Shown here: positions 17,358 through 26,473 of the stretch, in pieces
How positions within the stretch are numbered: the first letter of the stretch is position 1
How the letters are laid out: each line of letters opens with the position of its first letter
From: AP-15 sp035538335
GTDB lineage: Bacteria > Pseudomonadota > Alphaproteobacteria > ATCC43930 > CGMCC-115725
Reading direction: 5' to 3'
NCBI GenBank assembly: GCA_035538335.1
Contig: DATLKN010000029.1
Coordinates: forward strand, 23,585 to 87,584
Length of the DNA: 64,000 nucleotides
Made by a program: the position numbers and the translations under genes
Notes under the pieces: model-generated
Database searches by the model: none
Told to the model about the DNA's origin: nothing
The model's input: the letters and a program-made list of their open reading frames with translations, nothing else

Positions 17358-18685
17358 GCCCCGCCCTTCGCCGCGCCCGCCGCCGGCCGGCCGATGGACA
17401 GATAATCGAACCCCTCGGCGGCCATTTGGCGCGGCTCGTAGATATTGCGCAGGTCGATGACGAGCGGCCTCGCGAGCAGGCTCCTGACGCGCTTCAGGTC
17501 GAGGGCGCGGAAGGCGTTCCATTCGGTCAAGAGCACGAGCGCGTCCGCGCCTTTCATCGTCGCATAGGGGTCGGGGCAATAGACGAGATCGGGCAAGAGC
17601 GGCTTCGCCTCTGCCATGCCCTCCGGGTCGAAGGCGCGGATCTCGGCGCCGGCTTCGACGAGCGCCGGCAGGATCGCGAGGCTCGGCGCCTCACGCATGT
17701 CGTCGGTGTTGGGCTTGAAGGTAAGGCCGAGAACAGCGAGGCGCTTGCCCACGAGGCTGCCGCCGCAGGCGGCGACGATGCGCTCGGCCATCTGCAGTTT
17801 GCGCGCCTCATTGACCGACAGCGCCGCGCCGACGATCGCGAGCGGGTTGCCGGCCTCCTCGGCGGTACGCAGCAGCGCGCGGCAGTCCTTCGGAAAGCAC
17901 GAGCCGCCGAAGCCCGGCCCGGCATGCAGGAATTTGCGGCCGATGCGGCCGTCGAGGCCGATGCCGCGCGCCACGTCCTGCACGTCGGCGCCAAGCTTCT
18001 CGCAGAGATCGGCGACCTCGTTGATGAAGGTGATCTTGGTCGCGAGAAAGGCGTTGGCGGCGTATTTGATCAATTCGGCGGTCTCGATGCCGGTGAACAG
18101 GATCGGCGTCTCGATCAGGTAGAGCGGGCGATAGAGGGCGCGCAGGACGGCGCGGGCGCGCTCGCTCTCGGCGCCGATCACCACCCGGTCGGGGCGCATG
18201 AAATCCTCGATCGCCGAACCTTCGCGCAGGAATTCGGGGTTGGCGGCGACATCGACCTCGCCGGCCCGGCAGGTCTCGGCGAGGATCGCCGCGACCCGCC
18301 GCCCGGTGCCGACCGGTACCGTCGATTTCGTCACCACCACCGCGTAGCCGTCGAGCGCCCGGCCGATCTGCTCGGCGGCGGCCAGCACATAGGAGAGGTC
18401 GGCATGCCCGTCGCCGCGGCGCGACGGCGTGCCGACGGCGATAAAGACCGCGTCGGCTCCCTTGACCGCCGCGGCGAGATCGGTCGTGAAAGACAGCCGC
18501 CCCGCCGCCGCGTTCTTCGCTACCAGCGCGTCGAGGCCGGGCTCGTAGATCGGCAATTCGCCGGCCTCGAGGCGGGCGATCTTTTGCGCGTCGACATCGA
18601 CGCAGCCGACCTCGACCCCGAACTCCGAGAAGCACGCCCCCGAAACGAGCCCGACATAGCCCGTCCCGATCACCGCAATCCGCAT
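17354..18685 (-). CDS. ugd: UDP-glucose 6-dehydrogenase
   Basis: 443 residues, making UDP-glucuronate from UDP-glucose with two NAD+ for surface polysaccharide synthesis. N-terminal Rossmann motif IGTGYVGLVSGACFSEFG, catalytic Cys in GPGFGGSCFPKDCRAL (near residue 262), and AVLGLTFKPNTDDMREAP at the C-terminal domain. Normal length. It overlaps the phosphatase gene by four bases (GTGA), so the two are cotranscribed, which loosely ties the partner-switching regulator to capsule sugar supply. Confidence 0.96.
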   Translation of the reverse strand: MRIAVIGTGYVGLVSGACFSEFGVEVGCVDVDAQKIARLEAGELPIYEPGLDALVAKNAAAGRLSFTTDLAAAVKGADAVFIAVGTPSRRGDGHADLSYVLAAAEQIGRALDGYAVVVTKSTVPVGTGRRVAAILAETCRAGEVDVAANPEFLREGSAIEDFMRPDRVVIGAESERARAVLRALYRPLYLIETPILFTGIETAELIKYAANAFLATKITFINEVADLCEKLGADVQDVARGIGLDGRIGRKFLHAGPGFGGSCFPKDCRALLRTAEEAGNPLAIVGAALSVNEARKLQMAERIVAACGGSLVGKRLAVLGLTFKPNTDDMREAPSLAILPALVEAGAEIRAFDPEGMAEAKPLLPDLVYCPDPYATMKGADALVLLTEWNAFRALDLKRVRSLLARPLVIDLRNIYEPRQMAAEGFDYLSIGRPAAGAAKGGA

Positions 18686-18857
18686 GACGCAACCCCATGC
18701 CCGTCTCGCGCCGAGCTTACCCGCAAGCGGCGGCGCTCGCCTATCGCCATTCGGCCGCAGATGCGCGCGTGCAGCGCGGTGGTGCGGCGGTCACTCGAGA
18801 TAGCCAACGCAGCAGCGGTGGTGCGCAGAGTATGGTTCAGCCGGCCGGTGAGGCATA

Positions 18858-19523
18858 ATGCCGGCGATGGCACCACCCCTGGCGATCCGTATCCTGCGCG
18901 GCAGGCCTCGGCTGTTCGCGTCTCTTTGTGCCGGTCTCGTTGCCGCGCCATTCCTGCCGTGGAGGTTGCCGGGGCCGACCCGCGCGGTGCTCGGGTGGGA
19001 TATTGCGGTTGCCGTATTCCTGGTGCTGACAGCCCAGCATTTCAGCCGCACCGATCATTCGGATATCGCCGAGGATGCGGCGCGCCAGGAGGAGGGCGAG
19101 TGGACCCTCTTCGCGCTCGTGCTGCTCGGGGCGATCATGAGCTTCATTGCGATCGTCGAGTTTTCCGGCCTCAGTCAGAAGAAGGGGCACAACGAGCTCT
19201 ATTTGATGCTGGTCACGCTAACGCTGGTCTTCTCATGGCTGATGACGAACGTGACTTTTGCCTACCGTTATGCCCACGAATATTATGCCCGCGACAATGG
19301 CGACGCGCCGGCAGGCGGTCTCGAATTCCCCGACGAGGCGCATCCCGACTATCTCGATTTCGTGTATTTCGCCTTCGTGATCGGCATGACGTTCCAGGTG
19401 TCCGACGTTCAGATCACCAGTCGCACGTTGCGGCGGGTCGCGACGATACACGGGCTGATCGGTTTCCTGTTCAACACGGTGATCCTTGCGCTTACGATCA
19501 ATATCGCTGCGGGGATCATCTGA
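18858..19523 (+). CDS. DUF1345 integral membrane protein
   Basis: 221 residues. The DUF1345 pattern is clear: PRLFASLCAGLVAAPFLP, a first TM pair, TLFALVLLGAIMSFIAIVEF, LVTLTLVFSWLMTNVTFAYRYAHEYY, then the family signature DYLDFVYFAFVIGMTFQVSDVQITSRTLRR and a C-terminal TM LIGFLFNTVILALTINIA. About five or six membrane helices. Function of the family is unknown. It has no obvious operon partner; the next gene starts 158 bp later. Confidence 0.88.
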   Translation: MPAMAPPLAIRILRGRPRLFASLCAGLVAAPFLPWRLPGPTRAVLGWDIAVAVFLVLTAQHFSRTDHSDIAEDAARQEEGEWTLFALVLLGAIMSFIAIVEFSGLSQKKGHNELYLMLVTLTLVFSWLMTNVTFAYRYAHEYYARDNGDAPAGGLEFPDEAHPDYLDFVYFAFVIGMTFQVSDVQITSRTLRRVATIHGLIGFLFNTVILALTINIAAGII

Positions 19524-19681
19524 AAGCCGAGTGCTCGCGCGCGTTAAGCCCCGCCTTATGCCGAGCGGGCCATGCGCATTTGTGAACCGACGGATGACCT
19601 GGACCCCGCCCGCCCGCGGTGCGGGTGGACCGCGCCGCCGCGGCACGCGATACTCTGCGCGTCAGGCGTGGGAGGGGCGCG

Positions 19682-20449
19682 ATGGGGCGCATCACGATCG
19701 GCGAGGTGTCGTTGGAGGTCTCGGTTGCCGGGGCGGGGCCGCCGCTGTTGTTCCTGCACCCCGGCGAGCATTTCGCGCAGCACCAGCCCTTCTTCGACCG
19801 CCTCGCGCGCGACTGGCGGGTCATTGTGCCGCGCCATCCGGGGTTCGGCGGCTCGGCCCGGCCGGACGGGTTCCGCACCGTCCACGACCTCGCCTATCTC
19901 TATCTCGACCTCATCGAGGCGGAGGGACTCGACGGGGTGACGCTCGCCGGCGCCTCGTTCGGCGGCTGGGTGGCGCTCGAAATCGCCGTGCGCTCGCTGG
20001 CGCGCATCGCGCGGCTCGCCTTGATCGATGCCGTCGGGGTCAAGTTCGGCGGCCGCGAGGAGCGCGACATCGCCGACATCTACGCGCTCCCCTTCGACGA
20101 ATTGCAGCGCCGCAGCTTCCACGACCCCGCCCGCGCCCCCGATTACCGCGGCCTCGGCGAGGAAGAGATGCTGGGAATCGCGCGCGACCGCGAGGCGACG
20201 GCGCTCTATGGCTGGCGGCCTTACATGCACGACCCGGGCTTGTTGCGCTGGCTGCCGCGGGTGCGTACGCCGGCCCTCGTCTTGTGGGGCGAAGATGACG
20301 GCATCGTCGCGCCGCAATATGGCGAAGCGCTCGCCCGCGCCCTGCCGAGCGCGCGGTTCGAAAGGATTGCGGCGGCGGGCCATTACCCGCAGATCGAGCA
20401 CCCCGACGCAGTTGCCGAAGCGCTGTTGCGCTTCCGTGCGCAACGCTGA
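19682..20449 (+). CDS. alpha/beta-fold hydrolase
   Basis: 255 residues. Alpha/beta hydrolase with an oxyanion HPGEHF near residue 26, nucleophile elbow GASFGG (Ser) near residue 99, acidic residue in LWGEDDGIVAP and catalytic His in AAAGHYPQIEHP. Typical of meta-cleavage-product or carbon-carbon hydrolases. It is 17 bp upstream of an LLM-class monooxygenase and near HpaB and FAH genes, suggesting an aromatic-type catabolic route. The start at 19682 is the ATG after a GAGGGGCG sequence; substrate unknown. Confidence 0.85.
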   Translation: MGRITIGEVSLEVSVAGAGPPLLFLHPGEHFAQHQPFFDRLARDWRVIVPRHPGFGGSARPDGFRTVHDLAYLYLDLIEAEGLDGVTLAGASFGGWVALEIAVRSLARIARLALIDAVGVKFGGREERDIADIYALPFDELQRRSFHDPARAPDYRGLGEEEMLGIARDREATALYGWRPYMHDPGLLRWLPRVRTPALVLWGEDDGIVAPQYGEALARALPSARFERIAAAGHYPQIEHPDAVAEALLRFRAQR

Positions 20450-20466
20450 ACCGACGGAGAGCGGCG

Positions 20467-21633
20467 ATGCAAGTCTGGCAATTCAGCGAGATGGCCTACC
20501 ACCCGGCCTGGGAACACCTGTCCGGGTCCTACCGCGTCGTCGTGCCGAGCCGGCTCTACGATCCGCGGCTCGGCGCCGATCTCTACCACCGCTATCTCGA
20601 CGAATATGCGCTGTGCGACGAGCTCGGCATCAACATCATGCTGAACGAGCATCACGCGACCGCGACCTGTTCGGATTCGGTGTGCACGGTGCCGCTCGCG
20701 ATCCTCGCGCGCGAGACCAAGAAGGTGCGCCTCCTGGCGCTCGGCATGCCGCTCGCCAATCGCGGCGAGCCGGTGCGCATCGCCGAGGAATTCTCGATGG
20801 TCGACGTAATCTCGCGCGGCCGCGTCGAGATGGGCTTCGTCAAGGGCGTCCCCTACGAGATCGCGCCCTCGAACAGCAGCCCCGTCGATCTGATGGAGCG
20901 CTTCTGGGAGGCGCACGACCTTATCTTGAAGGCGATGACGACGCTCGACGGCCCGTTCAACTGGGAGGGGCGGCATTTTCAGTACCGCAACGTCAATGTC
21001 TGGCCGCGGCCGTATCAGAGCCCGCATCCCCCTATCTGGATGCCGGTCGGCAGCGAAGGCAGCGCTGCCGCGGTCGGCGAGAAGGGCTATGTCGTGGCGA
21101 TGCTGAACACCGGCTACGGGCGCACGCCGTCGCTGTTCGAGGCCTACCGCAAGCGCGCCCGCGAGTGCGGCCGCGAAGCCGGGCCCGACCGCTTCGCCTA
21201 TATGGCGATGATCGGCGTCGGCGATACGGCCGAAGAAGGCTATCGCCGCGTCGACCAGATCCTCGACTATGTGCGCACCTCGGGCATTGTCGCCCGTCAG
21301 TTCACGAACCCGCCGGGCTTCGCCTCGACCGCGCAGAGCGCGCAGATGCTGCGGGGCGGCGGCGACGCGCTGCGCTCGCGCATCCAGACGCGCGGCGGCC
21401 TGCCGCTCGATCCATCGAGCGCCAGCGTCGCGGAGTTCATCGACGCCGGCCTCGCCTTTGCCGGCACGCCCGACATGGTGTACCGGCAGATCTGCGACTT
21501 CTACCGGCATGTCGGCGGCTTCGGGCATCTGCTGATGATGGGGCAGGGCGGCCACCTCAGCCACGCCGAGACCGTCGCCAACCTGACCCTCTTCGCGAAA
21601 GACGTGCTGCCGCGTCTCGCCGAGCTCGGCTGA
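20467..21633 (+). CDS. LLM-class (luciferase-like) flavin-dependent monooxygenase
   Basis: 388 residues of the luciferase-like monooxygenase fold using FMNH2. It has the conserved LGINIMLNEHH near the N-terminus, ETKKVRLLALGMPLANRGEPVRIAEE, SRGRVEMGFVKGVP, and the barrel's SPHPPIWMPVGSEGSAA. GGFGHLLMMGQGGHL lies near the C-terminus. The start has a GGAGAGCGGCG site. The close gap to the upstream hydrolase implies one transcript, and the pair probably work in catabolism of a cyclic compound. Confidence 0.9.
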   Translation: MQVWQFSEMAYHPAWEHLSGSYRVVVPSRLYDPRLGADLYHRYLDEYALCDELGINIMLNEHHATATCSDSVCTVPLAILARETKKVRLLALGMPLANRGEPVRIAEEFSMVDVISRGRVEMGFVKGVPYEIAPSNSSPVDLMERFWEAHDLILKAMTTLDGPFNWEGRHFQYRNVNVWPRPYQSPHPPIWMPVGSEGSAAAVGEKGYVVAMLNTGYGRTPSLFEAYRKRARECGREAGPDRFAYMAMIGVGDTAEEGYRRVDQILDYVRTSGIVARQFTNPPGFASTAQSAQMLRGGGDALRSRIQTRGGLPLDPSSASVAEFIDAGLAFAGTPDMVYRQICDFYRHVGGFGHLLMMGQGGHLSHAETVANLTLFAKDVLPRLAELG

Positions 21634-21645
21634 CGGCCAGCAGCT

Positions 21646-21963
21646 TCAGTAGCCGCCGCCTCCGCCGCCGTCGCCACCGCCGGGCCCGTAATAGCCGGGG
21701 GGCGGCCCGTAATAGCGCGGCGGCGGAGGCGGCGGCGGTGTCGTCGCAGCGCCGGTGACGGCGCCGGCCGCACCGCCGATGATCGCCCCCATGGCAGCGC
21801 CATGGCCGCCGCCGGCGGCGGCGCCGATCGCTGCGCCCGTTCCGGCGCCGATCGCCGCGCCGCCGAGCGCGCGCTGGCCCGGATCATAGGGGTTGGTGCA
21901 GCCGGCCACGCCGAGCGCCACCGCGGCGGCGAGCCCGCAGGATAGGATCCATCGCTTCGCCAT
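21646..21963 (-). CDS. glycine-zipper lipoprotein
   Basis: 105 residues. Lipoprotein signal peptide with lipobox VAGC, followed by NPYDPGQRALGG and a glycine zipper (GAAIGAGTGAAIGAAAGGGHGAA-like GxxxG repeats over about residues 34-72), then a Pro/Gly/Tyr-rich C-terminus. YMGG/17-kDa-antigen-like proteins sit in the outer membrane. The start at 21963 gives a good signal peptide. Encoded convergently with the LLM gene, whose stop lies 13 bp away. Confidence 0.8.
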   Translation of the reverse strand: MAKRWILSCGLAAAVALGVAGCTNPYDPGQRALGGAAIGAGTGAAIGAAAGGGHGAAMGAIIGGAAGAVTGAATTPPPPPPPRYYGPPPGYYGPGGGDGGGGGGY

Positions 21964-22135
21964 CTCGTTTGTCCTCCGCAACCTCCTCGTCATATCGGCG
22001 AAGGCCGGTATCCACGGCGGTCCTGGGTCCCGACCTTCGTCGGGACGACGAAGAGGGGAATTTCGCAGCCGATTTAATTTACGCCGTCAAGGATGCTACG
22101 CGGTAGCGCGGCCCCGCATCCCCCGCCGCGGCAGG

Positions 22136-23590
22136 CTATGCGGGCGGCACGTCGTAGCTGGCGAGCAGCCCGTCGGCGATCGCATGGAACTCGTCCCACG
22201 GCGCCTCGCGGTAATTGTGGTTGCGCACGATGAACGAGGCGCCGGCATAGAATTTTTCGTATTGCAGATGCCGGCCGGCGAATTCCGAGCCGACCAGATC
22301 CCACACCAGCTTGAACAATTTCATGCGGTCGAGTGCATCGAGTTGCGGCGTCTGCCAATAGCTTTCGAACAGCCCGCGCAATTGCGGCTCGTGCATGACA
22401 TCGACGCTGGCCGGCATCTGGAAGACGCCGCCGCCCGACAGCTCGCGCAATTTGTCGACGAGCTCGCCGTACATTTCGGTGCCCCAGTTGAGCGCGGCAT
22501 ACATGTAGCGGCGGTTGAATGTGGCCCAGCCTTCGGGCCAGGCTTCCCACGCCTCGATCTGGCCGTCGATCATGCCGGCGAGCGTCGCCTCCAAGGCCGC
22601 GAGCCGGCCGAGCAGCTCGCGCACGGCCGGCACCTCATTGGCGCCCGTCGCCTGCGCCAAGCGGCTGGCCAGCCCCACGATCAGCCGCGTCTTCGCCAAA
22701 AGGCGCACGTTCGATTGGTGATTGCCGTAGCAATGGCTCGGCGTCTTTATGTAGATGTCGCGCGCGCGGATCGCGTCGTCCATGACGAAGACGCGCTCCC
22801 ACGGCACCTTGACCTCCTCGCACATGACCATGCAGTCGCTTTCGTCGAAGCGCCAGGCGAGGGGCCCATCGAATTCATTGCCGGCATTGGCGAGCGGCTG
22901 CCGCGACCAGAGCGACAGCCCCGGCGCATTGCAGGGCACGGCGCAGGTGACGGCCTGCTTCACCTGGTCCGGCGCCAGCGGCAAGAGGTTGCCGATCCAG
23001 ATCTCGTCGGCGAAGGCGGCCGCGGTCGCCAGCATCTTCATGCCGCTGACGACGACCCCGTCATCCTCCTCGCGGACGACCTTGAGGCTCGGCACCGGCA
23101 GGTTCTGCTTTTGATAGAAGCTGGGATCGCGCGCCGCCGCCGGCGGCACCACCGCATAGGCGGCGTAAACGTCGTTCTCGCGCATGTGCCGGTAATAGCC
23201 GAGCAGGTTGTCGGCGTAGGGCCGGCCGCCCGCCTCGAACACGCGCGGGTTCATCGCCATGCCGGTGACGAAGCTCGAAACATGGTCCGGCGAGCGGCCG
23301 AGCAGGCCATAGGTCATCTCGGCGATCATGCGGTGCGCGGCCGTGCGCCGGCGCAGATCCTCGCGGCCGCGGGCGCGCAGGAAATACATCGAATAGCGCC
23401 CGCCATCTTCCTCGAACGACATCGTCTGCCGGTTCGCGGGGTCGGCCTTCATGTCGTAGATCGCCGCCACCGTGCGGGCGGCGTTGGCGAAGGCGGGGTG
23501 TGCCGTCACATCGCCGACCCGCTCGCGGCCGATATAGACGACGCGGCCGTCGCGCAGGCGTTCGAGGTGCTCGGCGCCGGTCCGCAGCAT
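22136..23590 (-). CDS. HpaB-family flavin-dependent aromatic monooxygenase
   Basis: 484 residues of the 4-hydroxyphenylacetate 3-hydroxylase / HpaB family (acyl-CoA dehydrogenase-like fold, FADH2-dependent). Typical segments: YDMKADPANRQTMSFEEDG, ITAEMTYGLLGRSPDHVSS-like RMIAEMTYGLLGRSPDH, VPPAAARDPSFY, RPLANAGNEFDGPLAWRFDE, and VPWERVFVMDDAIRARDIY. A reductase (HpaC) is not adjacent. The FAH-family gene directly upstream on the same strand (16-bp gap) supports degradation of an aromatic ring: hydroxylation, ring opening, then hydrolysis. Confidence 0.9.
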   Translation of the reverse strand: MLRTGAEHLERLRDGRVVYIGRERVGDVTAHPAFANAARTVAAIYDMKADPANRQTMSFEEDGGRYSMYFLRARGREDLRRRTAAHRMIAEMTYGLLGRSPDHVSSFVTGMAMNPRVFEAGGRPYADNLLGYYRHMRENDVYAAYAVVPPAAARDPSFYQKQNLPVPSLKVVREEDDGVVVSGMKMLATAAAFADEIWIGNLLPLAPDQVKQAVTCAVPCNAPGLSLWSRQPLANAGNEFDGPLAWRFDESDCMVMCEEVKVPWERVFVMDDAIRARDIYIKTPSHCYGNHQSNVRLLAKTRLIVGLASRLAQATGANEVPAVRELLGRLAALEATLAGMIDGQIEAWEAWPEGWATFNRRYMYAALNWGTEMYGELVDKLRELSGGGVFQMPASVDVMHEPQLRGLFESYWQTPQLDALDRMKLFKLVWDLVGSEFAGRHLQYEKFYAGASFIVRNHNYREAPWDEFHAIADGLLASYDVPPA

Positions 23591-23606
23591 GACGATCTCC
23601 GAAGGG

Positions 23607-24392
23607 CTAGACGCCCTCGCGCACGACGGGGTTCGAGAGCACCCCGATGCCGGTGATCTCGATCTCGACGGTGTCGCCGTGCTTCAGGTTTTTGGGCGCC
23701 CCTTCGGTGCCCATCCACACGACGTCGCCGGGGTAGAGCGTCACATAGCGCGACATGCGGGCGAGAAAGGTCGTGACGCCGTAGATCCAGGAACTTGTCT
23801 TGAAGCGCTCGACCTCGGCGCCGTTGACGCGCACGATGGTTTCGAGCTTGTCGAGATCGACATCCGTCTCGATCCACGGCCCCATCGGCTTGAAGGTGTC
23901 GGTGTTCTTGGCGCGCCACAGCGTGCGGTCCTGCGCCTGCCAGTCGCGCTCGCTCATGTCGTTGCCGATCGTGTAGCCGAGGACGCAGGAGAGCGCGTCC
24001 GCCTCGGTCAGGTTCCTCGCGCGCTTGCCGATGACCGCGACGAGCTCGGCCTCATACTGCACGCGCTCGCCGGCGTCCGCCGGGATGACGATCTTCTCGC
24101 CATGCGCGACGAGCGCATTGTTGGCGCGGTAGCCGATATCGGCGGCCGGCGGCAGCTTCGGCTTCTCGCCGCGGCGGCGCGCCATCGCGGTCACATGCTC
24201 GGCATAGTTGAGCCCGGCGGCGTAGAAGGTGCGCGGCTCGACCGGCACGAGAAGCTTCAACGAAGCGAGCGCCCGCCGCCGGGCGGTCATCCGGTAGCCG
24301 GCGAATGGATCGCCCTCGACCTCGGTCACGAGATCGCCTTCGAGGATGCCGTAAGCGGGTTTCCCGTCCAATTCGAAGCGGACCCAGCGCAT
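23607..24392 (-). CDS. fumarylacetoacetate hydrolase family protein
   Basis: 261 residues. Start at 24392 chosen because a GGAGGAG precedes it; the frame extends further upstream but without coding character. The family's metal-binding motifs are visible: ERVQYEAELVAVIGKRARN (E-x-E), GYTIGNDMSERDWQ, and PGDVVWMGTEGAPKN. It cleaves C-C bonds in ring-opened aromatic products (HpaG/FAH type). It is the first gene of a two-gene operon with the HpaB-like monooxygenase. Confidence 0.92.
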   Translation of the reverse strand: MRWVRFELDGKPAYGILEGDLVTEVEGDPFAGYRMTARRRALASLKLLVPVEPRTFYAAGLNYAEHVTAMARRRGEKPKLPPAADIGYRANNALVAHGEKIVIPADAGERVQYEAELVAVIGKRARNLTEADALSCVLGYTIGNDMSERDWQAQDRTLWRAKNTDTFKPMGPWIETDVDLDKLETIVRVNGAEVERFKTSSWIYGVTTFLARMSRYVTLYPGDVVWMGTEGAPKNLKHGDTVEIEITGIGVLSNPVVREGV

Positions 24393-24495
24393 CTCCTCCT
24401 CCGCTTTCTGCCCGCTTGCCGGCGGGCGCGACTTTGGGGTTTTATTCGCGGGCGAGCTTAGCGGGAAAATCGGCCCAGGGGAAAGCCGGCGATCG

Positions 24496-25041
24496 ATGCA
24501 GCAACAGGAGAAGAGAGCGCGGCTGCGGGACATCATCCGCTCCCGGTCATTGCTCGCGGAAGGCGAGTTCCGCCTCGTTTCCGGCCGTTCGAGCAGCTAC
24601 TTCTTCGACATGAAGAAGACGATGTTCGACCCCGAGGGGGCGGCGCTCTTGGCTGATCTGCTGTACGACAGCATCGCGCACGAGGCGGTCGATTATGTCG
24701 GCGGCATCGAGACGGGCGGCATCCCGCTCGTCTCGCTGGTCTGCCGCCGCAGCTGGGCCGAGCGCCCGCTCAAGGGCTTTTTTGTGCGCAAGGCGATGAA
24801 GGGCCACGGCACCGACCGGCGCATCGACGGCTACATCGAAGAGGGTGCGAAGGTCGTCCTTTTCGACGACGTGACCACGACCGGCGGCTCGGTGATGACG
24901 GCGGTCGAGGCGGCGCGCGAGCGGGGCTGCGCGATCGTCAAGGTGCTGACCGTCGTCGACCGCCTCGAAGGCGCCGCCGAGAACTTCGCAAAAGCAGGCA
25001 TCAGGTTCGAGGCGCTCTATACGCGCGACGATTTCGATTGA
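24496..25041 (+). CDS. pyrE: orotate phosphoribosyltransferase
   Basis: 181 residues. It makes orotidine monophosphate from orotate and PRPP. The PRPP loop VVLFDDVTTTGGSV is at residues 120-133, with the FVRKAMKGHGTDRRIDG flexible-loop segment upstream. Starts at an ATG after ACAGGAG. It is the last chromosomal gene before the tRNA-Gly and mobile element, 70 bp upstream of the tRNA. Confidence 0.94.
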   Translation: MQQQEKRARLRDIIRSRSLLAEGEFRLVSGRSSSYFFDMKKTMFDPEGAALLADLLYDSIAHEAVDYVGGIETGGIPLVSLVCRRSWAERPLKGFFVRKAMKGHGTDRRIDGYIEEGAKVVLFDDVTTTGGSVMTAVEAARERGCAIVKVLTVVDRLEGAAENFAKAGIRFEALYTRDDFD

Positions 25042-25073
25042 GCCGGGCAGCCGGCGAAGCGGGGCGGGCGCTC

Positions 25074-25101
25074 TTGATCTCCGCCGCGAATCGCCTATCA
25101 T
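25074..25101 (+). promoter_or_regulatory. probable promoter of tRNA-Gly
   Basis: TTGATC (25074-25079) and TATCAT (25096-25101) separated by 16 bp, ending 10 bp before the tRNA 5' end. It is a reasonable sigma-70 type match, seen by eye. Confidence 0.55.
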
Positions 25102-25111
25102 CGGCCGGAGC

Positions 25112-25150
25112 GCGGGTGTAGCTCAATGGCAGAGCAGAAGCTTCCCAAGC
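25112..25150 (+). tRNA. truncated tRNA-Gly (CCC), 5' half only; attachment site
   Basis: GCGGGTG begins a 7-bp acceptor strand, followed by TA, a D-arm GCTC/GAGC, and an anticodon stem GAAGC with loop TTCCCAA (anticodon CCC at 25144-25146). The 3' strand of the stem should be GCTTC; it reads GC, then breaks off into unrelated sequence at 25151. No T-arm or acceptor 3' strand follows. A tyrosine recombinase gene starts 130 bp downstream, so this is the attachment end of an integrated element. Whether a restored copy exists beyond the window or the gene was lost cannot be told. Confidence 0.8.
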
Positions 25151-25282
25151 GCCCGTGGACCCTCCCCACCTTGCACCATACCAACCGCGAATAGCCCTAA
25201 TTCCAAGGGCTTAGTCGTGGTAGAATGTTCCATAGAGAACACTCTAAACCACGCCTATCCGTGCGATGGAGGTGCAATTTTG

Positions 25283-26404
25283 GTGCAATTTACCGATCTT
25301 TCCATCAGGGGGGCCAAGCCGCCGCAGGAAGGCTATGCCTACATGTGGGACAGCTCCCTCCGGGGCTTCGGGCTGCGCATATCGGCTCGCGGGACGAAGA
25401 CCTTTTGTGTCCTCATCGGCCGCGGGCGGCGCCAGACCATCGGCCGCTACCCGCTCATCTGCCTCGCCGATGCGCGAACCGAAGCCAAGCGCATCCTTGC
25501 CGAAAAGACCCTGGGCAGGGTCCGTCCAACCCATACCGCCTTCGAGGACGCCCGCGACGCGTTCCTCAAGGAGTGCGAAACCAGGCTTCGGCCCATCACG
25601 GTCAAGCTCTACCGCCGGCATCTGTCGACGCACTTTGTCTTCGGCCGGTCGAGCGTCGGCGACATCACGCCGCGTGAGATCGTCCGGAACCTGAACAAGC
25701 TCAACGATCGTCCGGGCGAGAAGGAGCACGCCCACCGCGTCGGCCGCACCTTCTTCCGGTGGTGCGTCGGGCAGCACATCATCGACCGCTCCCCGATGGA
25801 GACGGTCGCCAAGCCGCCTATCGGCGTCCCGCGAGAGCGCGTCCTGTCCGAAGACGAGTTGAGGGCCGTCTACGGTACCGCGCATCGGCTCACGAGCGCC
25901 TTCCACCGGCTCGTGTGCCTCCTCATACACACCGGATGCCGCAGGGGCGAGCTGACGAGGCTCCAATGGGCGCATATCGCTTCTGATACGATCACCATCC
26001 CGGCCGAGATCACAAAGAACAAACGCACCCACGCCTTCCCCATAGGGCCGAGGACGCAGGCGCTCATCGAGATCCTCCCGCGGATCGACGGGAACCGGTA
26101 CGTCTTCCCGGCGTCGAGAGAGCACGTCAAGGGCAAGCCCACGACGGTCATGACCGGCTACAGCGAGGCGAAGCGGGACTTCGACACGGAATGCGGGGTG
26201 GTCGGCTGGACGCTCCATGATCTCCGCCGCACGTTCTCGACGGGGCTCGCCGATCTCGACGTTGCCCCGCACATCATCGAGCGGCTCCTCAATCACGTAA
26301 GCGGAGAGATTTCCGAAGTTGCGGCGATCTACAACCGCTCCAAGTACATCAGGCCGATGCGCGAGGCGGTTGAAAAGTGGGAGAACCATCTGGCCTCCCT
26401 GTGA
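25283..26404 (+). CDS. tyrosine recombinase (DUF4102-type integrase)
   Basis: 373 residues from a GTG with GGAGG eleven bases upstream; this gives the normal DUF4102 N-terminus FTDLSIRGAKPP, while an in-frame start at 25217 would add unrelated residues. The N-terminal domain carries DSSLRGFGLRISARGTKTF. Catalytic residues are visible: Arg in HTGCRRGELTRL (about residue 219), Lys in TKNKRTHAFPI, HxxR in LHDLRRT (about 311), His in LLNHVSG, and the nucleophile Tyr in AAIYNRSKY (about 350). Integrates by site-specific recombination, here next to the cut tRNA-Gly. Confidence 0.93.
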   Translation: MQFTDLSIRGAKPPQEGYAYMWDSSLRGFGLRISARGTKTFCVLIGRGRRQTIGRYPLICLADARTEAKRILAEKTLGRVRPTHTAFEDARDAFLKECETRLRPITVKLYRRHLSTHFVFGRSSVGDITPREIVRNLNKLNDRPGEKEHAHRVGRTFFRWCVGQHIIDRSPMETVAKPPIGVPRERVLSEDELRAVYGTAHRLTSAFHRLVCLLIHTGCRRGELTRLQWAHIASDTITIPAEITKNKRTHAFPIGPRTQALIEILPRIDGNRYVFPASREHVKGKPTTVMTGYSEAKRDFDTECGVVGWTLHDLRRTFSTGLADLDVAPHIIERLLNHVSGEISEVAAIYNRSKYIRPMREAVEKWENHLASL

Positions 26405-26473
26405 TACCCTCGGCGCGCCATGTGGCTTGTCAACCACCCGGGCATCGCGATGCCTTCATACGGAGGTTCCGCG

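Noticed and set aside
17426..19585. Plus-strand frame of 719 codons opposite ugd
   Set aside because: Antisense of the dehydrogenase in a GC-rich context; the UDP-glucose dehydrogenase frame has all catalytic motifs.
25217..25282. Longer N-terminus for the integrase starting at 25217
   Set aside because: The extra residues do not resemble the DUF4102 N-terminus, whereas the GTG at 25283 has a good GGAGG and yields the standard start.
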